From an uncultured Pseudomonadales bacterium (GTDB taxonomy: Bacteria > Pseudomonadota > Gammaproteobacteria > Pseudomonadales > Porticoccaceae): a DNA stretch of 64,000 nt. Location of the stretch: the NCBI GenBank assembly GCA_943788875.1, contig CALSSA010000001.1:186001-250000 (forward strand). The letters run 5' to 3'. Each line of letters starts with the position of its first letter. The stretch's first letter is position 1. The translations under genes were made by a program, and so were the position numbers. Of the stretch, positions 1-8,648 are shown in pieces. Below the pieces are notes generated by a model that was given only the letters and a program-made list of their open reading frames with translations, did not search any database and was not told the DNA's origin.

Positions 1-54
1 AACTTCGTTTTTGGTTAGACCACGAACCAGCTCGCAGATTTTATCTAATGGTAA
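1..54. other. Window edge, unassigned
   Basis: No gene can be assigned here. On the minus strand one frame stays open from just after the GST stop codon to the window edge, but it has no ATG, GTG or TTG start in this stretch. A plus-strand frame is also open and stops at about 57-59. Either could be the end of a gene lying outside the window. Confidence 0.3.
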
Positions 55-711
55 TTAGTCGCGGGGCCCAAAGTCATAAACCCCACCACGGCTAAGTGCG
101 CGTCTGTATGCCGGGCGACTGTGACAGCGCTGTCGAAACAGATCCAGATTGGGTAGCGCAGCCCCTGAGTACATGAGCGGCGCAACCTCAGCGACAAATG
201 ACAGCTGAATATCAGCACCGGAGAGGCTATTGCCCACAAACCAGTCAACCCCTTCCAGGGCTTGGTCCAGATACTCCAGATGGCGCTGCAGTTCGTCATT
301 GATGCGACTCTGCAGCGCGGCAGAGGATGGATCCTCGGAGGGACTGAGGCGCGAGGTATAGAGCTTTAGCATAAGCGGCAGCGCAGCGCTGCCTTCGGCA
401 TAATGCAACCACTGCAAATACTGTTCATATTCATCAGTGCCAGTCGCTGGTTGCAGGCGGCCCTGCCCATAGTGACGCAAGATATAGTCAATAATGGCGC
501 CGGATTCGATAATGATACGATCAGTGCCATCCACATTGTCAGTCAGCATCGGAGACTTGCCCAGCTGGTGAACCTGCTCCAGTTCAGGAGGCGCCAGATT
601 GGTCAGTTTATCGCGCTGATACTGGACGATCTCATAATCAAGTTCGAGTTCTTCCAATAACCAGAGTACGCGCTGAGAACGGGAGTTATTAAGATGATGT
701 ACCTGCAGCAT
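55..711 (-). CDS. Glutathione S-transferase family protein
   Basis: A 218-residue protein of usual soluble GST length. The N-terminal thioredoxin-like half begins MLQVHHLNNSRSQRVLWLLE, with the Ser/Arg pair of the glutathione site at about residues 10-12. The ESGAIIDYIL stretch near residue 68 matches the glutathione gamma-glutamyl contact (E-S). The C-terminal half is the all-helical GST domain. The family conjugates or reduces electrophiles with glutathione in the cytoplasm; the substrate cannot be told from sequence. The ATG at 711 has AAAGG about 8 bases upstream. It is divergent from the kinase gene at 861 and ends at the window edge region. No operon partner is visible. Confidence 0.85.
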   Translation of the reverse strand: MLQVHHLNNSRSQRVLWLLEELELDYEIVQYQRDKLTNLAPPELEQVHQLGKSPMLTDNVDGTDRIIIESGAIIDYILRHYGQGRLQPATGTDEYEQYLQWLHYAEGSAALPLMLKLYTSRLSPSEDPSSAALQSRINDELQRHLEYLDQALEGVDWFVGNSLSGADIQLSFVAEVAPLMYSGAALPNLDLFRQRCHSRPAYRRALSRGGVYDFGPRD

Positions 712-795
712 ATAGAGCCTTTTGTATAATTATTTATTGGGTCTGTTGAAACTTTGATCATTTAAGCACTAATCCTTGATCGGAAAATAGTTTTT

Positions 796-823
796 TTGAC
801 TGGGATGCCTACCGTGCTAGTCT
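796..823 (+). promoter_or_regulatory. Candidate sigma70 promoter of the kinase gene
   Basis: TTGACT at 796-801 is followed after 16 bases by TAGTCT at 818-823. An alternative -10, TATAGT at 823-828, would have a poor 21-base spacing. It lies about 40 bases ahead of the ATG at 861, in the divergent gap between the GST and the kinase. Based on motif match only. Confidence 0.3.
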
Positions 824-860
824 ATAGTCATCGTCTATCACTACTAACTTAAGTAGGCTT

Positions 861-1757
861 ATGTCACCAGCAGCCCAGCAGTTTCTCCAGCGCAACAGAT
901 TGCCAGAATCCTATCTACAGTCAGCGGCGCAATGGTTCGAGCCATTGCTGCAGGCGTTTGCTGACCAGTATGACAGCAACCAAATGACTCAGGTTTGGGG
1001 CATTAATGGCTGTCAGGGGTCAGGAAAATCCACATTGGCCGACTATCTGTGCTCCATGATTGCCGAGCGTCACGGCATCAATACATTGGCTCTGTCCATG
1101 GATGATTTCTATCTAACCAAAGCGCAACGCACTGAGTTGGGGACTATTGTTCATCCAATGTTAGCCACTCGCGGTGTGCCAGGTACCCATGATGTGGCCC
1201 TGATGATAGATACCTTAGAGCAGCTACAAGCTGGTGCAGAGACCCAGATAACAAGATTTGATAAAAGCATTGATGACAGATTGACTAGCCCTGAGATCGA
1301 AGTCAGCCGCGGGCCTGTAGGCCTAATTGTTATTGAGGGCTGGTGCTGGGGAGCCAGCGCAGAGCCGGACCATAATCTAGTCGAGCCAATTAATGAATTG
1401 GAAGGGTTGCAGGATGCTGAAGGAGTTTGGCGCCGCTATGTCAATCAGGCTCTGGCCACAGACTACCAAAAGCTATTCACTATGGTCGATCAGCTTATTA
1501 TGCTGCAGGCTCCCTCCTTCGATATCGTCTATCAATGGCGACTCGAGCAGGAGAACAAGCTATTAGAACGCCATCAGGGGACAGATAAAGCCGGCACCAA
1601 TGGCATTATGAATCAGCGTCAGATACTGGATTTTATTCAATATTTTCAGAGGATTACCGAATATGCACTGACAGAGATGCCGACTCGGGCCGATCATCTC
1701 TATCAGCTCGGACAAGACCGTCAGATTAAATGCTATATTCCTCCGCTCTCTCTGTGA
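861..1757 (+). CDS. P-loop kinase, D-glycerate 3-kinase-like
   Basis: A 298-residue protein with a Walker A motif GCQGSGKST at about residues 50-58. A DDFYLTKAQR motif near residue 84 and VIEGWCWG near residue 158 follow. This set resembles the GLYK / yeast YGR205W (Tda10) kinase family, related to phosphoribulokinase and uridine kinase. Plant members phosphorylate D-glycerate to 3-phosphoglycerate; the substrate here is inferred from that resemblance. It would act in the cytoplasm. It stands alone, divergent from the GST gene and convergent with the CBS gene, only 6 bases away. AGTAGGCTT lies just ahead of the ATG as a weak ribosome site. Confidence 0.75.
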   Translation: MSPAAQQFLQRNRLPESYLQSAAQWFEPLLQAFADQYDSNQMTQVWGINGCQGSGKSTLADYLCSMIAERHGINTLALSMDDFYLTKAQRTELGTIVHPMLATRGVPGTHDVALMIDTLEQLQAGAETQITRFDKSIDDRLTSPEIEVSRGPVGLIVIEGWCWGASAEPDHNLVEPINELEGLQDAEGVWRRYVNQALATDYQKLFTMVDQLIMLQAPSFDIVYQWRLEQENKLLERHQGTDKAGTNGIMNQRQILDFIQYFQRITEYALTEMPTRADHLYQLGQDRQIKCYIPPLSL

Positions 1758-1763
1758 CAGCGG

Positions 1764-2183
1764 CTAATGGGCGGCAACTTGATTCTGGTTGAATTCACTG
1801 ACCACCCGCAGTAGCTGACGGCAGGTAATCTGACCCACCAACCGGCCATGATCGAGCACTGGACGGCGGCGATGGCCCTTTTTAAGCATATCGTCCGCCA
1901 CATCCACCAGATCTGCATGGACATCACAGACGTCAACATCTGTCGACATATATTCGCTGGCTTTGCCAACATCGCCATTTTCATTATAAGTGGCTGCCAG
2001 TATTGCCCTCAGACAATCCATTTCCGACAGCACGCCAACCAACATATCCTTTTCATCTACAACACAGACACCAGAAACCCGGTGTTCAATAATCAAGTTA
2101 ATTGCGGCGAACATATGGGCTCCAGCAAATACTTTGATCGGATCATGGAGCATATAATCACTTAGATCAACGGAACGTAACAT
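1764..2183 (-). CDS. CBS-domain pair protein
   Basis: A 139-residue protein made almost wholly of two CBS motifs (about residues 10-65 and 78-132). The first contains AINLIIEHRVSGVCVVDEKD and the second DVADDMLKKGHRRRPVLDHG. CBS pairs bind adenine nucleotides and usually act as energy or redox sensors. The start at 2183 is chosen because GAGGAG lies 6 bases ahead of that ATG; an upstream in-frame start would run into nuoN. It follows nuoN by 20 bases on the same strand, so it is probably the last gene of the complex I transcript. Its partner is unknown. It has no membrane segment or enzyme domain. Confidence 0.85.
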   Translation of the reverse strand: MLRSVDLSDYMLHDPIKVFAGAHMFAAINLIIEHRVSGVCVVDEKDMLVGVLSEMDCLRAILAATYNENGDVGKASEYMSTDVDVCDVHADLVDVADDMLKKGHRRRPVLDHGRLVGQITCRQLLRVVSEFNQNQVAAH

Positions 2184-2203
2184 AGCTATCTCCTCTGTAA
2201 ATC

Positions 2204-3649
2204 CTATAAACGCCCAGCAAACTCTATAAAGGGCTGAGGCCAACTACCAAGTGCAAGTACCAGTGTCAGCAACACAATGGAAACAACATCCTGACCGCTG
2301 AAAGCTGCTTTAGGCTGTGTTTTTACTATGGTCGCTGATGTCTTGCTCATAGCGAAAATAAAGCGCAGATAATAATAAATCCCAATGGCACTACCCAATA
2401 CAAGGGCCACCAGTAAAAACCATAGCTGAGACTCAATAGCGACATTAATAAGATAGAACTTGCCAATAAACCCGGCGGTAAGCGGTATGCCAGCAAAGGA
2501 TAATAACGCCACAGTAAGGCCAAGGGCCTGCACCGGATGACGCCAAAATAGCCCATCATAAGCACCGATCATGGATTTACCATCATCTTCCCCTGATAGC
2601 TGTGCCACCACAGCAAAGGCCGCCAGAGTAGTCAAAATGTAGGCAGTCAGATAGAAGGTAACCGCATCAGAAATCAACTGCGCCTGAGCAATAGACTGGG
2701 CAATTGATATAGCAATCAGCGCCACCAGCAAATAGCCAAAATGAGCAATTGATGAATAGGCCAGCAGGCGTTTGATATTATTCTGGCGCAGAGCCAGCCA
2801 GTTGCCTGCCAGCATTGAAGTCACCGCCACCACCGATAGAGCGGCAATTAATGTGTCGTATTGATAGAGTTCGGCCTCAAGATAGAACCGACTTAATGCA
2901 ACAAATACCGCACCTTTGGAAACAGTCGCCAAAAACGCAGTCACGGGAGTGGGTGCGCCCTGATAGACATCTGGCGTCCACATATGAAAAGGCACCACCG
3001 ATAGCTTAAAGCCAAGGCCTGCCAGTATCATGGCACTGCCGGCCACCAGAACCAAGGGTTCTCGCCCATAGGCAACATCAACCTCTGCTCCAATGCCTGC
3101 ATAGGTTAAATCTCCAGTGGCAGCATAGACCAGCGCAAAACCAAACAGCAACATCGCCGAGGCACAGGCTGAAAGCACCAGATATTTGATCGCAGCCTCC
3201 AGTGGCAACTCACCTTTCTCTGGAAAGGCTATCATGGCGTAGAGCGCCACACCCATAAGCTCCATACCCAACAATAGCGATGCCATATGACTCGATTGAA
3301 TCAGTATCACCGCTCCCAGTACCGACAGCACCAGCAGCAGATAATATTCCTCTTTGCGCTCGCCTTCCCGAGAGAAACTTTCTCGGGACAGAATCAGACT
3401 GACCAGTGACGCAAACACAATCAACGTGCTGAAGAACAGGCCCCAGTCATCCACATCCAACAATATGGTCACTGACTGAGTAAAATCACGGGCATAACCA
3501 GCACCCCAGATGGTCAGCAAAAAGCCCGCCGCGGTGATCCACCAGGCAACATTTTGGTCCCGTTTAATAGAGGCCTGAATCATCAGCACCACAGCTGTCA
3601 GCGACAGCATTAGTATTGGCATCAGTGCCATCATTTGGCTTGAATTCAT
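2204..3649 (-). CDS. nuoN: NADH-quinone oxidoreductase subunit N
   Basis: A 481-residue, highly hydrophobic protein of the antiporter-like complex I subunit family, of normal NuoN length with about 14 predicted membrane helices. It forms one of the proton channels of the membrane arm. The segment with LSVVPFHMWTPDVYQGAPTP carries the lysine/histidine/proton-path signature of the family. Its start overlaps the end of nuoM by 4 bases (ATGA-type), so translation is probably coupled. It is the last nuo gene before the CBS-domain gene. Confidence 0.97.
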   Translation of the reverse strand: MNSSQMMALMPILMLSLTAVVLMIQASIKRDQNVAWWITAAGFLLTIWGAGYARDFTQSVTILLDVDDWGLFFSTLIVFASLVSLILSRESFSREGERKEEYYLLLVLSVLGAVILIQSSHMASLLLGMELMGVALYAMIAFPEKGELPLEAAIKYLVLSACASAMLLFGFALVYAATGDLTYAGIGAEVDVAYGREPLVLVAGSAMILAGLGFKLSVVPFHMWTPDVYQGAPTPVTAFLATVSKGAVFVALSRFYLEAELYQYDTLIAALSVVAVTSMLAGNWLALRQNNIKRLLAYSSIAHFGYLLVALIAISIAQSIAQAQLISDAVTFYLTAYILTTLAAFAVVAQLSGEDDGKSMIGAYDGLFWRHPVQALGLTVALLSFAGIPLTAGFIGKFYLINVAIESQLWFLLVALVLGSAIGIYYYLRFIFAMSKTSATIVKTQPKAAFSGQDVVSIVLLTLVLALGSWPQPFIEFAGRL

Positions 3650-5163
3650 GGCGTTACCCCCGCTGATGTCAGTTCAAGCAGGCTCTGCAGCACCGGCTGA
3701 GCCATATCCAATACTGGCTGTGGGTACAGACCCAGAGCAACCAAAGCAACCATCATCACTGTCATGGTGAACATTTCACGGCCAGCAAAATCGACTAATC
3801 TATGACTGTCATAGCGGGCATTGGGCTCTCCTTGAAATGATCTCTGCATCAAAATCAAAGAATAAATAGCACCGGTAATCAGTCCCAGAGCAGCCACTGC
3901 TGTCATCCAGGGGTTCGCCTGAAACAGTCCCAACAGCACCAAAAACTCCGCGACAAAGTTACCCAGCCCAGGAAGACCCAATGAGGCAACAACAAAGAAC
4001 ATTGCCACGGCACCCATGCGCGGCATCTGCTGCCATAAACCACCCATCTCGCGCATATCTCTGGTATGAAGCCTCTCCTGCAGTGAGCCAGCAATCATAA
4101 ACAGCGCCGCAGTACTAAAGCCATGGGCCACCATCTGCATCACCGCACCCTGCAGCGCCAACTCATTCCAAGCATAGACACCCAGCAATACAAAACCCAT
4201 ATGGCTAACACTGCTGTAAGCAACCAGTCGCTTGAAGTCTGTCTGCGCAAAGGCCAGCACAGCGCCGTACACCACACCGGCAACACCCAGCAACATGGCC
4301 ACAAAAGAGAAATCTAGTGCCGCCTGAGGAAACAGTGGCACAGCAAAGCGAATCAGCCCATAAGCACCAGTCTTCAGCAAGATTCCGGCGAGAATAACAC
4401 TGCCCGCAGTGGGTGCCTGAGTATGGGCATCTGGCAGCCAGGTATGGAAGGGAAAGCCTGGCAGCTTGACCACAAAGGCAACAAAGAAGCCCAGCATTAA
4501 CCAATGGGCGGTCTGCCCGGACATGGATGTATGCAATAAATCAAAATAGCTGAAGCTCCAGACTCCCGTGGCATTCTGGTTGACCGCTACCAGTGCCAAT
4601 GTGGCTACCAGCATCAGCAGGCCACTGGCCTGGGTGAAAATAAAGAACTTCATGGCCGCATAACCACGGTTTTCATGTCCCCAGATAGCAATCATAAAGT
4701 ACATGGGAATCAACATGACTTCCCAGAAAAGGAAGAACAAAAATAGGTCCAGAGCCATAAACACCCCTAGCACACCTGCCAGGGTCCACAGCAAATTGGC
4801 CTCAAAAAAGCCCTGTTTGGTGGTCACATCAGTCCATGAGGAGCTGACCGCAATCGCGCCCAGCACCAATGTCAGCATGACCATCAGTAGACTGATGCCA
4901 TCCAGAGCAAACTCAATATTAATTCCAAATGCTGGAATCCACTGAGCCTTAAAATGCATTAGCCAGGTGCTGGGATCATCTGGCACAGGTGCCTGCAACT
5001 GGGTCAGTTGCGGCATCGCCGACAGCTGCGACAACAGATAAACGATATCCACTAACACCACGGCCAGCGCCACCTTGCGCGGCATCGTCTCACCCAGCCG
5101 CTCGGATAGCATGGCAAGCACACCGCCCACCAGCAAGATCAATATGAGGTTGACCATCAACAT
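3646..5163 (-). CDS. nuoM: NADH-quinone oxidoreductase subunit M
   Basis: A 505-residue membrane protein of the NuoM/ND4 family. The FLFFLFWEVMLIPMYFMIAI segment holds the conserved membrane-buried glutamate. The HTWLPDAHTQAPTAGSVILA stretch is the family hallmark around the broken helix and the proton-path lysine. It is one of three antiporter-like channels that pump protons in complex I. It overlaps nuoL by one base upstream and nuoN by four bases downstream. Two ATGs lie close together (residues 1 and 3); either could be the start. Confidence 0.97.
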   Translation of the reverse strand: MLMVNLILILLVGGVLAMLSERLGETMPRKVALAVVLVDIVYLLSQLSAMPQLTQLQAPVPDDPSTWLMHFKAQWIPAFGINIEFALDGISLLMVMLTLVLGAIAVSSSWTDVTTKQGFFEANLLWTLAGVLGVFMALDLFLFFLFWEVMLIPMYFMIAIWGHENRGYAAMKFFIFTQASGLLMLVATLALVAVNQNATGVWSFSYFDLLHTSMSGQTAHWLMLGFFVAFVVKLPGFPFHTWLPDAHTQAPTAGSVILAGILLKTGAYGLIRFAVPLFPQAALDFSFVAMLLGVAGVVYGAVLAFAQTDFKRLVAYSSVSHMGFVLLGVYAWNELALQGAVMQMVAHGFSTAALFMIAGSLQERLHTRDMREMGGLWQQMPRMGAVAMFFVVASLGLPGLGNFVAEFLVLLGLFQANPWMTAVAALGLITGAIYSLILMQRSFQGEPNARYDSHRLVDFAGREMFTMTVMMVALVALGLYPQPVLDMAQPVLQSLLELTSAGVTP

Positions 5164-7010
5164 TACACAGCCTCCAGCGGAATTTGCAGAGCCAGGGTCA
5201 GCAATAGAATCAAACCGGCGACCATGCTGGCGATATACCAGCGCATACGCCCAGTCTGGGACTCAGCCAGCCAGTGGTTGAAAGTCAGATTGAGAGCCAC
5301 GATAAGACTATAGACAGCGTCTACAGGCTCGCCTTTCATTATTCGGGACAGCTGATAATAGGGCCGCACTAAAAGCACATCATAAAGCCAATCAATGCCC
5401 CAGCCGCTATGCCAAAATTGTCGCAGTGATTGACCAATCGATGAGTTGACCAGGCGACTCACATTTAATTGGCCACTGTGGAAAATCAAATACGCCAGCA
5501 AGACACCCACCAAGGGAACCGAGATAGAGACATATTCCACCCAATGAGCTGGATGATCACCACTGGAGGCCGGGAATACCTGATCCAGTGGAATCACAAA
5601 ATAACCACCAATCAGTGACAATGTGCACAGGGTGACCAAAGGCACTGCCATGCGCCAACCTGTATCACCCTCAGTTTGAGTTTTAGCTTCACCAAAGAAC
5701 ACCACAAACACAAGGCGGAAACTATAGACCGCTGTTAATAGAGCACCGACCAAGCCACCCAGCCACAACCAGGGACCAGGGCCAGGCAACTGATAGGCCT
5801 GCAACAAAATCTGGTCTTTACTAAAGAATCCCGAGGTCATTGGCAGTGCCGCCAGAGCCGCGGAGCCAATCATAAAGCTCCAGAACGTGACCGGCATTTT
5901 GCTGCGCAAGCCACCCATCTTGAAAATATTATGCTCGTGATGGAGGTAGTGGATAATTGCACCTGAACCCAAAAACAGTAGCGCCTTAAAGAACGCATGG
6001 GTCATCAGGTGGAAGATACCTGCAGCCCAGGCACCCACCCCCAGCGCCAAAAACATATAACCGATCTGACTGATGGTTGAGTAGGCGAGAATACGTTTGA
6101 TATCTGATTGCATAAGCGCAGTAAATGCCGCCATCAATGAGGTAGCCAATCCGATCACAGCTACAACCATCATGGCTGTGGGTGCCAGCAAGAAAAGACC
6201 ATGGGTACGAGCAATCAGATAAACACCTGCAGTCACCATAGTGGCCGCATGAATCAGCGCACTAACAGGCGTTGGACCAGCCATAGCATCCGGCAGCCAG
6301 GTATGCAGTGGCAACTGGGCTGATTTGCCCACTGCTCCACCGAGCAATAACAGACAGGCAATTAAGGGCAATGTATCACCCACCTGCCACTGTTGATTGG
6401 CCGCACCAACCAGGCCCTGAATATTCAATGTGCCCAATTCGGTAAACAGCAGAAACAGTCCCAGTGCCATCGCAGTGTCACCAATTCTCGTCACTACAAA
6501 GGCTTTGCGCGCCGCCTGACCATTGGCACTATTCTGATACCAGAACCCTACCAGCAGATAACTACATACACCAACCCCTTCCCAGCCAAGATAAAGCAAC
6601 AGCAAATTGTCAGCCATAACCAGCACCAACATGGCTGCAACAAACATATTTAGGTAGGCAAAGTAGCGGGCATAGCTACTGTCTTGTTCCATAAATTCTG
6701 TCGAGAACAGATGAATCAAAAAGCCGACACCAGTAATGACTGACATCATCACCAGAGTCAGACCATCAAAATAAAAGGCGATGCCGGGACTAAAATTGCC
6801 CACCTGCATCCAGGTCCACAATGTCATTTGAAAGGGCTGTGGATCAGCTAGAAAATCCATGCCGATGGACATCGTTAAAAGTGCAGCACTGGCCACAGAG
6901 CCAACCCCCAGCACAGCGACTAACAAGCGCGGAAAACTCGCCGAACCCAACATAAGCAAAACTGAACTCAGCAATGGCAACAGTGGTACTAACCAAATCA
7001 TTTCGGCCAT
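5163..7010 (-). CDS. nuoL: NADH-quinone oxidoreductase subunit L
   Basis: A 615-residue membrane protein of the NuoL/ND5 family, normal length. The N-terminal antiporter core contains LLLLYLGWEGVGVCSYLLVG (buried glutamate) and LPLHTWLPDAMAGPTPVSAL. The C-terminal extension, past about residue 480, fits the long lateral helix that runs along the membrane arm. It forms the distal proton channel of complex I. It is separated from nuoK by two bases and overlaps nuoM by one. Confidence 0.97.
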   Translation of the reverse strand: MAEMIWLVPLLPLLSSVLLMLGSASFPRLLVAVLGVGSVASAALLTMSIGMDFLADPQPFQMTLWTWMQVGNFSPGIAFYFDGLTLVMMSVITGVGFLIHLFSTEFMEQDSSYARYFAYLNMFVAAMLVLVMADNLLLLYLGWEGVGVCSYLLVGFWYQNSANGQAARKAFVVTRIGDTAMALGLFLLFTELGTLNIQGLVGAANQQWQVGDTLPLIACLLLLGGAVGKSAQLPLHTWLPDAMAGPTPVSALIHAATMVTAGVYLIARTHGLFLLAPTAMMVVAVIGLATSLMAAFTALMQSDIKRILAYSTISQIGYMFLALGVGAWAAGIFHLMTHAFFKALLFLGSGAIIHYLHHEHNIFKMGGLRSKMPVTFWSFMIGSAALAALPMTSGFFSKDQILLQAYQLPGPGPWLWLGGLVGALLTAVYSFRLVFVVFFGEAKTQTEGDTGWRMAVPLVTLCTLSLIGGYFVIPLDQVFPASSGDHPAHWVEYVSISVPLVGVLLAYLIFHSGQLNVSRLVNSSIGQSLRQFWHSGWGIDWLYDVLLVRPYYQLSRIMKGEPVDAVYSLIVALNLTFNHWLAESQTGRMRWYIASMVAGLILLLTLALQIPLEAV

Positions 7011-7012
7011 GG

Positions 7013-7327
7013 TTATCCCCTCATCCTGTTGGCATCGTCCATATCCAATGTTTTAAAACGGCGCTGAACCTGCAATACAAGCCCCAACCCCACCGCGACT
7101 TCGGCGGCAGCCACACTGAGTATCAACAGAAAGATTATCTGCCCATCCGGCTGACCCCAATGGGCACCGGCGGCAACAAAGGCCAGTGCGGCAGCATTGA
7201 GCATAACTTCGAGAGACATTAGGATAAAAATGATGTTGCGCCGAATCATTAGTCCGAGCATGCCAATACTAAACAGCAGGGTCGATACCAGCAGGATATG
7301 GTTGAGGGGAATATTCAGACCATCCAT
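7013..7327 (-). CDS. nuoK: NADH-quinone oxidoreductase subunit K
   Basis: A 104-residue protein with three membrane helices, as in NuoK/ND4L. The [20 protein letters not shown] segment carries the conserved membrane glutamate needed for proton translocation. A second conserved glutamate lies in the [13 protein letters not shown] helix. It is placed 3 bases after nuoJ and 2 bases before nuoL, and sits at the link between the quinone site and the antiporter-like subunits. Confidence 0.96.
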   Translation of the reverse strand: MDGLNIPLNHILLVSTLLFSIGMLGLMIRRNIIFILMSLEVMLNAAALAFVAAGAHWGQPDGQIIFLLILSVAAAEVAVGLGLVLQVQRRFKTLDMDDANRMRG

Positions 7328-7330
7328 GTT

Positions 7331-7837
7331 CTACTCCTCTCGCTCGAGATAGCGACGCCCAAGGTGGTAGGAACCCACCAGGCCTGCCAGTAACAACATT
7401 GCGGCGATTTCGACTGCCAGTACATAGGGGCCAAACAGTGCCAGACCCACTTCTTTTGCCGTGACCTGCTGACTGGACACTGGTCCTTCGATAGTGGAGA
7501 TCATATACAGCAGTTCTGCGAACAGCAGTAGCGATAGTAGTGCGGGGCCGGCCCAGATTTTTGGTTGCAGTAGCCCTCGCTCGCGGGCATCGCCCTCTTC
7601 TCCCAGATTGAGCATCATGATGACAAATACAAACAGCACCATGATAGCGCCGGCGTAGATTACGATTTCCAGGGCGGCTGCGAAGGGTGCGCCAATCAGG
7701 AAGAAGATCACCGCTACGGCGAGCAGGGAGACTATGAGGTAGATTAGAGCATGGATGGCGTTGGCTCTGGTCATGGCCAGTACTGTGGCTACCAGGGCTA
7801 TGGTGGCGGCTATGTAGAAGAGGGTTATCTCAAGCAT
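7331..7837 (-). CDS. nuoJ: NADH-quinone oxidoreductase subunit J
   Basis: A 168-residue protein with five predicted membrane helices, the NuoJ/ND6 family. The EIVIYAGAIMVLFVFVIMML segment is the conserved helix that bends during the catalytic cycle. It is separated from nuoI by about 294 bases that hold a repeat element (7907-8110), unlike the tight junctions of the rest of the operon. nuoJ may therefore depend on readthrough of a structured region. Confidence 0.96.
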   Translation of the reverse strand: MLEITLFYIAATIALVATVLAMTRANAIHALIYLIVSLLAVAVIFFLIGAPFAAALEIVIYAGAIMVLFVFVIMMLNLGEEGDARERGLLQPKIWAGPALLSLLLFAELLYMISTIEGPVSSQQVTAKEVGLALFGPYVLAVEIAAMLLLAGLVGSYHLGRRYLEREE

Positions 7838-7906
7838 GGCTTGAATCCTGTTTGGGCTTGGTGTGGGTTGGAAATGGGGGCAGTATGGTTCTGAGTTCTA
7901 CTCCGT

Positions 7907-7977
7907 TGACAGGCTGTGAATACCTCCGTGTAAGCTCGAGGCCATTGATCTTGATCTCAGCCACATCAATTACACGG
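7907..7977 (-). repeat. Structured repeat, unit 1
   Basis: Read on the minus strand, a 37-base core at 7943-7907 begins GGCCTCGAG and matches unit 2 at 29 of 37 positions by hand alignment. Just upstream on that strand lies a hairpin, ATTGAT (7970-7965) with ATCAAT (7949-7944). This hairpin is enclosed by CCGTGTA (7977-7971) pairing with TACACGG (7932-7926), the latter inside the core. The gene context is the nuoI-nuoJ gap. No protein is likely: the frames through it have no ribosome site and no family resemblance. Confidence 0.75.
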
Positions 7978-7996
7978 AACGAAGCTACCGAAACTA

Positions 7997-8110
7997 AGGC
8001 TATAGGTTTCCTAGGCCTTTCTGTGACCCTGGCCAGCAGGGATGCTGGCCTCGAGTCTACAGGGAAGTATTTACGACGTGTCACAGAAAGGCCTAGGAAA
8101 CCTATAGCCT
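7997..8110 (+). repeat. Inverted-repeat element holding repeat unit 2
   Basis: A perfect 31-bp inverted repeat, 7997-8027 against 8080-8110, frames this element. The arm ends read AGGCTATAGG on the left and CCTATAGCCT on the right. Inside lies a hairpin, GCCAGCA (8032-8038) with TGCTGGC (8043-8049). The 37-base core follows at 8047-8083. CCCTG (8027-8031) can pair with CAGGG (8060-8064), giving the same nested fold as unit 1. No target-site duplication is obvious. The element ends 21 bases from the corrected nuoI stop. It resembles a REP- or MITE-like dispersed repeat; other copies cannot be checked from this window. Confidence 0.8.
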
Positions 8111-8131
8111 GACAATCAACGCTCCAAACCC

Positions 8132-8648
8132 TCATGGCAACAAACTCTTAGTATCAATAGGCCGAGCCTCATTCCGACCCTCACCCTTATCCTTAAAAGC
8201 CGTCTGCATCCCAGACACCCGATAAAAATTATAATCCGGATACTTACCCTACCCCATTAATAAGCAGATTCTCCTTCTCATACACCATATTCTGGCGATC
8301 GTACTCACACATCTCAAAATCCGGTGTCAACTGAATAGCATAGGTAGGACAGGCCTCCTCACACATGCCACACATAATGCAGCGAGAAAAATTAATGCGG
8401 AAAAACTCCGGATACCAGGTGCCGTCTTCGCGGGTATCCTTTTGCAGCGCAATGCAATCCACCGGGCAAACAGCCGCGCACAGATTACAGGCCACACAAC
8501 GCTCCTCCCCATCCGGATCGCGGGTCAACACAATACGCCCACGATAGCGCGGAGCCAAATAAGGCATCTCTTCAGGATACTGCACCGTGTCAGCTTTAGT
8601 AAAGCTGTGCTTAAAGACTTCCCACATGGTTCGCAGTTCACTTAACAT
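8132..8648 (-). pseudogene. nuoI: NADH-quinone oxidoreductase subunit I, frameshifted near the 3' end
   Basis: This is the subunit with two [4Fe-4S] clusters that carries electrons toward the quinone. The motifs [15 protein letters not shown] and [12 protein letters not shown] supply the eight ligand cysteines. Read straight, the frame stops at 8244 after 134 residues, following LLINGVG. One base further, a second frame continues [14 protein letters not shown] and ends in IDTKSLLP at 8132, the usual NuoI tail. Removing one base in the G run at 8247-8249 or at 8246 gives a normal 171-residue protein. The start at 8648 has GGAGG close upstream and overlaps the nuoH stop (TGATG). A sequencing error is more likely than true loss. 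Confidence 0.88.

Noticed and set aside
1-54. Possible tRNA end (GGTTCG and ACCA on the minus strand)
   Set aside because: The bases around GGTTCG do not fit a T loop and no acceptor stem partner is visible before the window edge.
7830-8135. Open frames of about 86-101 codons on both strands across the nuoI-nuoJ gap
   Set aside because: They run through the inverted repeat, which yields the same peptide on both strands. There is no ribosome site or family resemblance, and the right end is the nuoI tail.
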